Shown one piece after another: positions 1 to 5,576 of a DNA stretch of 14,614 nucleotides; positions within the stretch are counted from its first letter, which is position 1; every line of letters begins with the position of its first letter. A model generated the notes under the pieces. It was not told the DNA's origin. It did not search any database and saw only the letters and a list, made by a program, of their open reading frames with translations. A program made the translations under genes and the position numbers. Source of the DNA: Nitrospina sp. (GTDB taxonomy: Bacteria; Nitrospinota; Nitrospinia; Nitrospinales; Nitrospinaceae); NCBI GenBank assembly GCA_004357365.1, contig SMVT01000103.1:1-14614 (forward strand), read 5' to 3'.

Positions 1-80
1 AAGGACAACGCCACAAAATCCACCCCTTGGTTAAGGCCGAACACCAGGTCGTCCTTGTCTTTGGCGGTCAGCGGGCCGGC
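1..80 (-). pseudogene. pyruvate kinase fragment (internal segment)
   Basis: Read on the minus strand from about position 80 to the window edge, one frame encodes AGPLTAKDKDDLVFGLNQGV followed by DFVALS. This matches the well-known pyruvate kinase segment (LTEKDxxDLxFGxxxGVDxxALSF) in the middle of the barrel domain, just before the catalytic region. The match stops somewhere between 80 and 93; the sequence above that is explained by a recombinase on the other strand. The N-terminal half of the kinase is therefore missing here, and the C-terminal part would lie beyond base 1. It could be a gene broken by recombination or an assembly join. The family call is good for so short a piece. The state of the gene is uncertain. 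Confidence 0.6.
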
Positions 81-83
81 GGA

Positions 84-370
84 AATGGCTGTTTCCTTCT
101 CCCATTCATCCGAAAAACTTTTACGTCAACATCAGGGAACCCTTTGAGCGTGTAACGAAAAATGCGGAGCTGGACCCAAAGCAGATCACTCCTCATACTT
201 TGAGGCATACGACTATTACTCATTTGGTCCAAGCGGGGGTAGACCTGCCCACGGTGAAGCGCATTTCCGGCCATAAAACCTTAATCATGGTGGAAAGGTA
301 TTGCCATCAAAACGGGGAACACATTCAAACGGCAATGGACAAATTGGAGGAAAGGTACAAGGCTCTATAA
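84..370 (+). pseudogene. tyrosine recombinase/integrase, C-terminal fragment
   Basis: The frame ending at the TAA at 368-370 encodes about 95 residues of a phage-type tyrosine recombinase catalytic domain. Visible are FPSP, YVNIREPFERV, the box II motif HTLRHTTITH (His-x-x-Arg), then ISGHKTL (third catalytic His) and VERYCHQ with the nucleophilic Tyr. The frame stays open to about 35, but sequence left of about 84 no longer resembles an integrase; a pyruvate kinase segment lies there on the opposite strand. The N-terminal arm-binding and core-binding parts are missing, so the product cannot be functional as it stands. It lies 97 bp from the 3' end of tRNA-Leu with its own 3' end toward the tRNA, the lambda-like int-att layout, so it is probably the relic of an element integrated at that tRNA. 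Confidence 0.8.
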
Positions 371-388
371 GCCATTTTTCCTGGCACA

Positions 389-410
389 ATTACACACAGA
401 TTACACACAA
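389..410. repeat. tandem 11-bp repeat between integrase end and tRNA-Leu
   Basis: ATTACACACAG at 389-399 is directly followed by ATTACACACAA at 400-410. The pair lies between the integrase stop codon and the CCA end of tRNA-Leu, where arm-type integrase binding sites lie in lambda-like att regions. A comparable 11-bp-spaced set of short repeats lies beyond the tRNA-Thr gene at the other end of the window. Function as arm sites is inference. Confidence 0.5.
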
Positions 411-466
411 GGCAGGGTCAAAATAAAAAGGGTTGAAGCCGGGAGGCTCTAACTCCTTAATGTATT

Positions 467-553
467 TGGTGCGAGGGGCGGGAATCGAACCCGCACGAGG
501 TTTCCCTCACAGGATTTTAAGTCCTGGGCGTCTACCAATTCCGCCACCCTCGC
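467..553 (-). tRNA. tRNA-Leu (anticodon UAA)
   Basis: The minus strand gives a full cloverleaf: acceptor arm GCGAGGG (553-547) pairing with CCCTCGC, a D-arm with GGTAGACGC, anticodon stem AGGA/TCCT with loop CTTAAAA (anticodon TAA, reading UUA), a variable arm of the long class II kind, and T-arm GCGGG-TTCGATT-CCCGC. Discriminator A is at 470 and CCA is encoded in the DNA at 469-467. The long variable arm and the UAA anticodon both say leucine. Its 3' end faces the integrase fragment, so it is a plausible attachment site. Confidence 0.96.
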
Positions 554-611
554 TTTGAATCACCAGCAATCGGGCCCCAATGTCTTGAGGAAATCTTTGG
601 ATAACCAAGCC

Positions 612-740
612 ACCCTTCGACAGGTTCAGGATAACAACAATACTCCCCTCCTTACCAAGGAGGGGATAAAGGGGAGGTTATGGATAATTCCACCCCTCAC
701 CTTAATCCTCTCCCCCCTGAGGGGAGAGGAGCTTTTTGTT
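612..740. repeat. repeat-rich spacer with two G/C-rich hairpins
   Basis: The stretch 554-962 has no convincing gene, although a long frame runs through it into the downstream nfu gene. It holds CTTCGACAGGTTCAGGA, a phrase I know as dispersed intergenic repeat sequence in many bacterial genomes. A perfect 9-bp hairpin follows (645-653 with 657-665, loop ACC), then a second (707-715 with 721-729, loop CCTGA) with a short T run behind it, which could end transcripts on the plus strand. The same C-run/G-run style recurs at 2508-2540 and 14114-14340. From about 741 to 950 I see nothing definite. Confidence 0.6.
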
Positions 741-962
741 TCTTCAGGTGTTTCCCGGTTAGGGCTAGCGTTGCTGGCCTGCCTTCGGAAATGTAACAGG
801 TTTTCCGGTAAAATCCAATCCCCGCCACCCCCAACGCAGGCGGGTTTGAATCCCTTTCGCCGCCCCCGGCATCTAAACACGGAAACGCTTCAAACCCGGG
901 CCTCCCCCCCACGGAGCCTCCCGGAACAGGTGGCTCATAATCTCTACCCCCAAGGAAAATTG

Positions 963-1574
963 ATGGAAACTCAAACTCGTAAATTCATGGTCGTGGCCAC
1001 GGAGCCGACCCCGAATCCGGCGGCGTTCAAATTCAACCTCAACAGCCGGGTTATCGCCCACGGCGTGAAGGCATACAACGATGACATCGAAGCGGAAGGC
1101 GATCCGTTCGCCGAGACGATGTTCAGCTTCGGCGTGGTCACCGCCCTCTTGATTCAGGACCGGTTCGTGTCGGTCACTCTCGCCTCGGCCGAGGAATGGG
1201 AACTGTTGATCGACCCGATCATCCAGACCATCGAGGAGTCGCTGGTCTACTACGACAATGCAGAGGAAGCGAGCGAAAAGAAGAAATCCATCCTCGACGA
1301 AATCGATCTAAAAGACTTCGACAGCTTCAGCGACGCCGTCAAGGCGGATGTCATCGACGCCTACATGGATGAAAATATCCGGCCCCTGTTGGCGGCGGAC
1401 GGCGGCGGTTTGGTGGTCGAAGACTTGAAGAACAATATCGTCCGGGTCCGCTACCAGGGCGCCTGCGGCAGTTGTTCGAAAGCCGAGTCCGGCACCCTGA
1501 TGGCCGTCCAAAGCATCCTCCAGAAGAACATTTCCCCGGAGTTGTCCGTCCTCATCGAACGAGGTAGTATATAA
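963..1574 (+). CDS. Nfu-type Fe-S cluster scaffold protein (Nfu_N + NifU C-terminal domains)
   Basis: A 203-aa soluble protein expected to carry and hand over Fe-S clusters to apoproteins in the cytoplasm. Residues about 10-95 form an Nfu N-terminal domain with the signature TEPTPNPAAFKF. Residues about 125-200 form the NifU-like C-terminal domain with the cluster-binding CxxC at Cys168 and Cys171 in GACGSC. The helical linker between them is acidic (residues 98-120). The ATG at 963 is chosen because AAGGA stands 7-8 bases upstream, the protein begins where Nfu proteins do, and the same frame upstream (from 555) runs through repeats. The common CxxC context GACVGC or GACSSC is GACGSC here. 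A second Nfu_N protein is encoded at 11067-11336. The family call is firm; the client proteins are unknown. Confidence 0.92.
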   Translation: METQTRKFMVVATEPTPNPAAFKFNLNSRVIAHGVKAYNDDIEAEGDPFAETMFSFGVVTALLIQDRFVSVTLASAEEWELLIDPIIQTIEESLVYYDNAEEASEKKKSILDEIDLKDFDSFSDAVKADVIDAYMDENIRPLLAADGGGLVVEDLKNNIVRVRYQGACGSCSKAESGTLMAVQSILQKNISPELSVLIERGSI

Positions 1575-1638
1575 TTGTTGCCAACCCGATCATAATGTTC
1601 ACAACCGGGGCGCCCGGCGCCTCTCAAAAACCGTTGGC

Positions 1639-2478
1639 ATGCGCGATCCCAAACGCATTCTCAAAAAAATTTTGAGCGAGGGCACCGACCTCGAGCCGTT
1701 CCAGCAGTCCGGCGAACCGCTGGAGCTTTTGGTCGAAACCCTGCGCGAAGTCCAGCGCGTGCGCAAGTTCCGGCAATGGCTGATCGACCAGACCGGTATC
1801 GACGCCGCCCTTCAACCGGCGGCGTTTCACAGCCTGCTGGATCTGCCGGAGATCAACACCAGCGAGGAGTCGGACCGCAACCTCGACGTGGTTCGGCATT
1901 CCCTCACAGACAGCCGCAAGCCGGAGGACCCGGTGACCATCTCCAACCTCAACACCTGTCTCAGGGAAATCCACAAAGACCTGTCGGGCCTCAACGATCT
2001 CAAGAACAGGGAATATTCCCAACTGCCGCTGGCGTCTGCGATGACCGGCGACCTGGTGGGCCGGGTGACCAATCACCTGCAAGGTTTGAGAGGACTCGAC
2101 TGGCGCGGCGTGGGCTTCCTGCTGACCGGATGGCAAGCGCGGTCGATCGAAAAGGATTTCGAAGCGCTGTTCCCCGACGCGCGCCGGGTGCATCCGTTAC
2201 GCAAGCACCTCAATGCGGTGCAGTTGGAGCTGGCGTTTTATCACCGGTGCCTGGAGATCAATATCAAATGGGCGGTGACGGGGCTGGATCTGTTTCGCGT
2301 GGTTCGAGCAGATAAGCTGGCCCAGACGATCGATAACCTGAGCGAGCTGGGCAACGGACTGTGGAACCTCGTTTATAACGGGACGCAACTGCCGACCACC
2401 CTCGGCCTCGCCGGCATCCACTTCACCGACATCACCCCCCTGTTCGACCCCGAGCAGGTTCCCCTCACCGTTGTATAA
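1639..2478 (+). CDS. conserved-looking hypothetical protein, 279 aa
   Basis: I do not recognise the family. The product has no signal peptide or membrane span and looks like a mostly helical soluble protein with many charged residues. Its N-terminus is basic (MRDPKRILKKIL). A segment near residues 155-185 (DWRGVGFLLTGWQARS, then DFEALFPDARRVHPL) looks well ordered. There is no obvious catalytic motif and Cys is rare. The ATG at 1639 is the only reasonable start in this frame, but it lacks a clear ribosome-binding site. The gene starts 64 bp after nfu on the same strand with no terminator between, so it may be co-transcribed. The frame is open for its whole length with codon use like its neighbours, so I take it as a real gene; any link to Fe-S metabolism is only by position. 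Confidence 0.75.
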   Translation: MRDPKRILKKILSEGTDLEPFQQSGEPLELLVETLREVQRVRKFRQWLIDQTGIDAALQPAAFHSLLDLPEINTSEESDRNLDVVRHSLTDSRKPEDPVTISNLNTCLREIHKDLSGLNDLKNREYSQLPLASAMTGDLVGRVTNHLQGLRGLDWRGVGFLLTGWQARSIEKDFEALFPDARRVHPLRKHLNAVQLELAFYHRCLEINIKWAVTGLDLFRVVRADKLAQTIDNLSELGNGLWNLVYNGTQLPTTLGLAGIHFTDITPLFDPEQVPLTVV

Positions 2479-2507
2479 AAAAATTCAGACAGGATTACAG
2501 GAAAAAA

Positions 2508-2540
2508 AGCTCCCCCTTTTTGAAGGGGCCGGGGGGATTT
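2508..2540. repeat. dispersed C-run/G-run hairpin repeat
   Basis: AGCTCCCCCTTTTTGAAGGGG followed by CCGGGGGGATTT folds as CCCCTT/AAGGGG with a four-base loop. The same wording (CTCCCC...AAGGGGG, GGGGGGATT) recurs at 14114-14340 and in reverse sense near 640-735. Flanking phrases (CAGACAGGATTACAGGA, ACCGCAGAGAACGTGGAG) are also of the kind dispersed between genes in many environmental genomes. Confidence 0.6.
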
Positions 2541-2574
2541 AGGACCGCAGAGAACGTGGAGAAATGAAAGTGCC

Positions 2575-2624
2575 GTTGCCCCATTAATGGGGCGATGTTA
2601 AAAGCGCTCGATGAATCGAGCAAC
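2575..2624 (+). repeat. double-hairpin dispersed repeat, copy 1
   Basis: A 50-bp element with two inverted repeats: the perfect 16-bp palindrome GCCCCATTAATGGGGC (2578-2593) and GCTCGAT-GA-ATCGAGC (2606-2621). A diverged second copy lies at 4208-4256 with most changes in pairing-compatible form. It sits between the 279-aa gene and the end of the leucine-rich-repeat gene. The rest of 2625-2814 shows no gene. Confidence 0.7.
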
Positions 2625-2814
2625 CAGCTAAATGAGGAAAAGAAGGAAAGATTTTATTGGGCCCAGCGCAATGCTGGGAGGCTTGCCGCCGCAGGCATAA
2701 TTCTTTCCGGGCATGGCCTGTCCGGCGAGCCGCCGGGGGTAATGAACCATCCTTGCAACCGGTAAGGAGCATGGAAGTTCCCCTTCCCCCTGTTCCCTGC
2801 TCCGCTTTTTGGAT

Positions 2815-3375
2815 TTAAAGGTGGCCGCTGGTTTTGACCTGGAAGCCTTCGACTTTGTCGAGCAGGAGTTGCTTCAGCTCCACCATCTTGGCGGCTTCGC
2901 GCAGGGCGTTTTTACCTTCGTCCTTGATCTTGTTGAGACGCATGTCCAGCCGCACCAAGTGGGTGAACAGCGGCAAATACTTGGCGAAGTATTTGGCGCC
3001 TTCGTCGGTGATGCTGTTGTCGGACAGCGTGAGACTGCTCAGGCTCAGCAGATTGTCCGACACCGCGAGGTACTGCACGCCCTCGTTGCCGATGTTGTTG
3101 TAAAACAGGTTGAGCGATTTGAGATTGATCAGGCATTTCGACCGGGCAATATGTTTAGCGCCTTTGGGCCCCATGAGGTTGGTGCCCAACTCAAGAGTTT
3201 GCAAGTTCTCCAGAAAATCCATGTTGGCGATGTCTTTGGCGCCGTATTCTTTGAGATACGCCGCCGTCAGATCGAGGGTTTTGCCGTCCTTGCTGAGGTC
3301 GGTCTTGACTAGGGCCAACGTCTCCTCGAATCCCCGGTTCTGGCCCATGGCTTCTTTATTTTGTGACATATCCAT
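2815..3375 (-). CDS. leucine-rich-repeat protein (ribonuclease-inhibitor-like)
   Basis: A 186-aa protein with at least four 27-28-residue leucine-rich repeats: LQTLELGTNLMGPKGAKHI, LKSLNLFYNNIGNEGVQYL, LSSLTLSDNSITDEGAKYF and LVRLDMRLNKIKDEGKNAL, preceded by a weaker unit (KTLDLTAAYLKEYGAKDI). The LxxLxLxxNxI...G pattern is that of the ribonuclease inhibitor type, which makes a horseshoe for protein binding. There is no signal peptide, so it should be cytoplasmic. The start could be ATG 3375 or ATG 3369 (MSQNK); GGAGG at 3393-3389 is 13 or more bases away, a loose fit. It stands alone on its strand, back to back with nuoB. The partner is unknown. Confidence 0.85.
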   Translation of the reverse strand: MDMSQNKEAMGQNRGFEETLALVKTDLSKDGKTLDLTAAYLKEYGAKDIANMDFLENLQTLELGTNLMGPKGAKHIARSKCLINLKSLNLFYNNIGNEGVQYLAVSDNLLSLSSLTLSDNSITDEGAKYFAKYLPLFTHLVRLDMRLNKIKDEGKNALREAAKMVELKQLLLDKVEGFQVKTSGHL

Positions 3376-3560
3376 AATAAAACCATTTCCTCCATATACC
3401 TATCATGCGCCCCGCCCCTGTTTTTGCGGTCAACCGCAGGCCGGGCTCAGTCTGTTTTCTTTGAACCCCGATCATACCCTCAACCACCCCCAAGCTCAAG
3501 GAAAACCCCGGTTGGGCCAGGTGGAAATCCTCAAAATAGCGGGGCCGGGGGCCCTAATTC

Positions 3561-3590
3561 TTGGTTTTCCCGGCCATTCTCTGCTATGAT
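3561..3590 (+). promoter_or_regulatory. probable sigma-70-type promoter of nuoB
   Basis: TTGGTT (3561-3566), an 18-bp spacer and TATGAT (3585-3590) stand about 50 bp before the nuoB start codon. The -35 hexamer TTGGTT is the same as that proposed for the divergent promoter pair at 7931-7979, which supports both calls a little. The remaining spacer (3376-3560) shows no other feature. Confidence 0.45.
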
Positions 3591-3640
3591 AGCGGCATCG
3601 AGTTAACCCGAAACGATCCGTCATTGAGGAGTTTTTTCAC

Positions 3641-4183
3641 ATGCCAGATTTAATCCAGTCCGAGCTGGAAGTGAGCCTCGGCAACAACGTTATCGTGACC
3701 CAAATTACCCAGGCGGTCAACTGGGCTAGAAAATATTCCTTCTTTATATACCCCTTCATCACCGCCTGCTGCGGGATGGAGTTCATGTCCGCCGCCGGCC
3801 CGCGGTACGATCTCGACCGGTTCGGCGCGGCGTTTCCGCGCTTTTCGCCCCGGCAGGCGGATCTGTTGATGGTGGTGGGGACGATCAGCCACAAGCAGGC
3901 GCCGATCCTGGTCAAAGTATACAACCAGATGACCGAGCCAAAATGGGTGGTGGCCTACGGCGTGTGTACGGTCTCCGGCGGGTTCTACGACAATTACGCC
4001 ACGGTCATGGGCATCGACACCTTGATTCCGGTCGACGTCTATATACCCGGATGCCCGCCGCGCCCGGAAATGGTGATCGACGGCCTGATGAAACTGCAGG
4101 ACAAGGTCCAGGCGGAAACCCTGGCGGACCACGTCAAGGGTCCGGCACCAGTCACCCCACCCGAACGCCTCGTCAACATTTAA
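3641..4183 (+). CDS. nuoB: NADH-quinone oxidoreductase subunit B (solitary NuoB)
   Basis: A 180-aa complex I subunit that holds the terminal [4Fe-4S] cluster N2, which passes electrons to quinone at the membrane interface. All four ligands are present: tandem Cys43-Cys44 (TACCGMEFM), Cys109 (AYGVCTVSGG) and Cys138 (YIPGCPPRPE). The family hallmark PRYDLDRFG follows the first pair and DVYIPGCPPRPE is intact. Its length is normal for a short bacterial NuoB. GAGGAG stands 8 bases before the ATG. Unusually, no nuoA precedes it and no nuoC/D follows: a promoter lies upstream and a strong terminator 100 bp downstream, so it seems monocistronic. VCTVSGG replaces the more usual ACASSGG. It may serve a split complex I or a related hydrogenase-like complex encoded elsewhere. 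Confidence 0.95.
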   Translation: MPDLIQSELEVSLGNNVIVTQITQAVNWARKYSFFIYPFITACCGMEFMSAAGPRYDLDRFGAAFPRFSPRQADLLMVVGTISHKQAPILVKVYNQMTEPKWVVAYGVCTVSGGFYDNYATVMGIDTLIPVDVYIPGCPPRPEMVIDGLMKLQDKVQAETLADHVKGPAPVTPPERLVNI

Positions 4184-4207
4184 GCGTTTTCACCAGGAAG
4201 GAATGGT

Positions 4208-4256
4208 GTTGCCCTATTGGTGGGGTGATTAAAAAACGCTTGATGGACCGAGCCAC
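4208..4256 (+). repeat. double-hairpin dispersed repeat, copy 2
   Basis: Aligned with 2575-2624, this copy keeps GTTGCCC, ATT, TGGGG, GAT, TAAAA, CGCT, GATG and CGAGC in order. In the first hairpin (4211-4226) every position can still pair as plus-strand RNA, using G-U pairs where bases changed. The second (4238-4253) keeps all but one pair. It lies in the nuoB 3' region between the stop codon and the terminator. Confidence 0.65.
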
Positions 4257-4282
4257 TTTAAAAAACCATAAAAATATTCATG

Positions 4283-4320
4283 AACTCTCCGCTTACTCCC
4301 AAGCGGAGAGTTCTTTTTTT
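4283..4320 (+). terminator. rho-independent terminator of nuoB
   Basis: AACTCTCCGCTT (4283-4294) pairs perfectly with AAGCGGAGAGTT (4301-4312) around a six-base loop, followed by CTTTTTTT (4313-4320). This is a strong plus-strand terminator. The hairpin also encodes the last residues and stop codon of the convergent minus-strand gene, whose stop codon is at 4295-4293. Confidence 0.93.
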
Positions 4321-5576
4321 ATGGATGCGATCCAGTTGCGGGCGGCTTCTTTCTCCACCGGGGTAAAGCCGGGGCGCTGGATCATAGTGACGATGCCCTT
4401 CACCTTCTGCCTCACGTAATCCGCCAGAGCCTGTTTATTGGAAACGGTGAGGCAGACCTCTCCGTGATCATCGACAAACCGTTTCTTCAGATAATGAAAG
4501 TACAGGGCGAGCCGCTGGGCCGGGTCTTTGGGTCCCTTGCCGAACTGCAAATGCATCAACGCTTCATTGCGGCGGTCGATGATGTATCCGAGGCGGGTGT
4601 TGTCGTCTTTATCAAATTGCAGATCAAACACACCAAATGCCCATTCCTTCGCTTGGTCACTCACCGTCAGCTCCGGCAGGGGCAGGTGCTTCACCGCGGC
4701 CAATTCCAACAGAAGGGAACGCACGCCGGTGCGGTCGCTCCAGTAAGCGGACTGCAGAGGATATTTGCGGTTCAGGCGGCTGACTTCTTTCAGGAGCGGC
4801 TCCATTTGGGTGATGGCCTGCGACAGGCGTTGCAAGGATTCTTCATCAAACTCCTCCAGAAACCACTGGACCTCGCGCGGCACGTTCGATTTCTCCCGGA
4901 TGCCCCTCTTAAAATACGCGTTCAGGATGCGGTCCATATCCGGAATGAAAAACGCCTCCAACACCTTCGCGAAATAGGGAAAGTTGAGGATCAGAAAGCG
5001 CGGATCGGACCGGATGTTGAGGCCGTACGCTTCCAGTTCGTTGACGTGTCCCAGAAACGTTTGCGTCAGGTGCAGGGTTTCATGCAGGTGGGTCGCCTCG
5101 CCGTAGGCTTTGGTGTCGATCAGGATACTGCCGGGCGAGATGCGGATGGTGTCGAACGTGGCGTGCGCCAGTTGGCCGGGTTGCAGGAGCGCGTCGGAGT
5201 ACGGCTGGATGATGTACTGGCGCAGGGGAACCTTGTTGATTTCGGGAAGAGTTTTTTTAAGGAGTCCCAGCACGCGCTTCATACGCACCGACGCCTTTTG
5301 GATCAGTTGTTCCGGCTGGTGGCATTTGCCGCAATCGTAATTCTCAAACCCGGGAATAAGAAACGTGGTGGTGCCGGTTCCGCCGACCGAATGCTCAACC
5401 ACTACGTTTTTCAATATTTCGCCGGTTAAACGGGGATCCTTTTTCGGCAAATGCTGGGAGATCAGCCAATCCAGCTCACCCACCCCGATGGCGGGTTCAG
5501 CAGTGACCCGATCCGGTCCCGCCGCCCACAGGACGGCTGTTAATGCGATCCAAGCCCCCAGTCCGGGCCTGCGCAT
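4293..5576 (-). CDS. secreted monohaem c-type protein with gluzincin-like HExxH motif
   Basis: A 427-aa exported protein that I cannot place in a named family. A signal peptide covers residues 1-26 (MRRPGLGAWIALTAVLWAAG, cut likely after VTA). One c-type haem site, CGKCH, is at residues 82-86. Residues 163-187 read THLHETLHLTQ...HVNELEAYG, i.e. HExxH (165-169) with an ELEAY segment 12-13 residues on, the layout of gluzincin zinc peptidases whose third ligand is a downstream Glu (Glu182 if so). The rest is helical and rich in aromatic and charged residues. The start is ATG 5576, sharing one base with the upstream TGA (TGATG), with AAGGGG six bases ahead; a GTG at 5582 is possible. The overlap implies translational coupling to the cytochrome gene, so it probably matures, processes or exchanges electrons with that protein in the periplasm. 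Haem site and export are firm; peptidase activity is inferred from the motif. Confidence 0.85.
   Translation of the reverse strand: MRRPGLGAWIALTAVLWAAGPDRVTAEPAIGVGELDWLISQHLPKKDPRLTGEILKNVVVEHSVGGTGTTTFLIPGFENYDCGKCHQPEQLIQKASVRMKRVLGLLKKTLPEINKVPLRQYIIQPYSDALLQPGQLAHATFDTIRISPGSILIDTKAYGEATHLHETLHLTQTFLGHVNELEAYGLNIRSDPRFLILNFPYFAKVLEAFFIPDMDRILNAYFKRGIREKSNVPREVQWFLEEFDEESLQRLSQAITQMEPLLKEVSRLNRKYPLQSAYWSDRTGVRSLLLELAAVKHLPLPELTVSDQAKEWAFGVFDLQFDKDDNTRLGYIIDRRNEALMHLQFGKGPKDPAQRLALYFHYLKKRFVDDHGEVCLTVSNKQALADYVRQKVKGIVTMIQRPGFTPVEKEAARNWIASIKKELSAWE

Noticed and set aside
836..875. tRNA-Ser-like T-arm (GGGTTTGAATCCC) in the spacer
   Set aside because: Only three T-stem pairs form, no acceptor, D or anticodon arm is found upstream, and the surrounding sequence is repeat-like.
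555..962. Long N-terminal extension of the nfu reading frame
   Set aside because: It runs through hairpin repeats and low-information sequence, while ATG 963 has a ribosome-binding site and matches where the family begins.
2625..2814. Possible gene fragment downstream of the double-hairpin repeat
   Set aside because: Short frames on both strands contain no motif and no ribosome-binding site; the sequence looks like decayed repeat.
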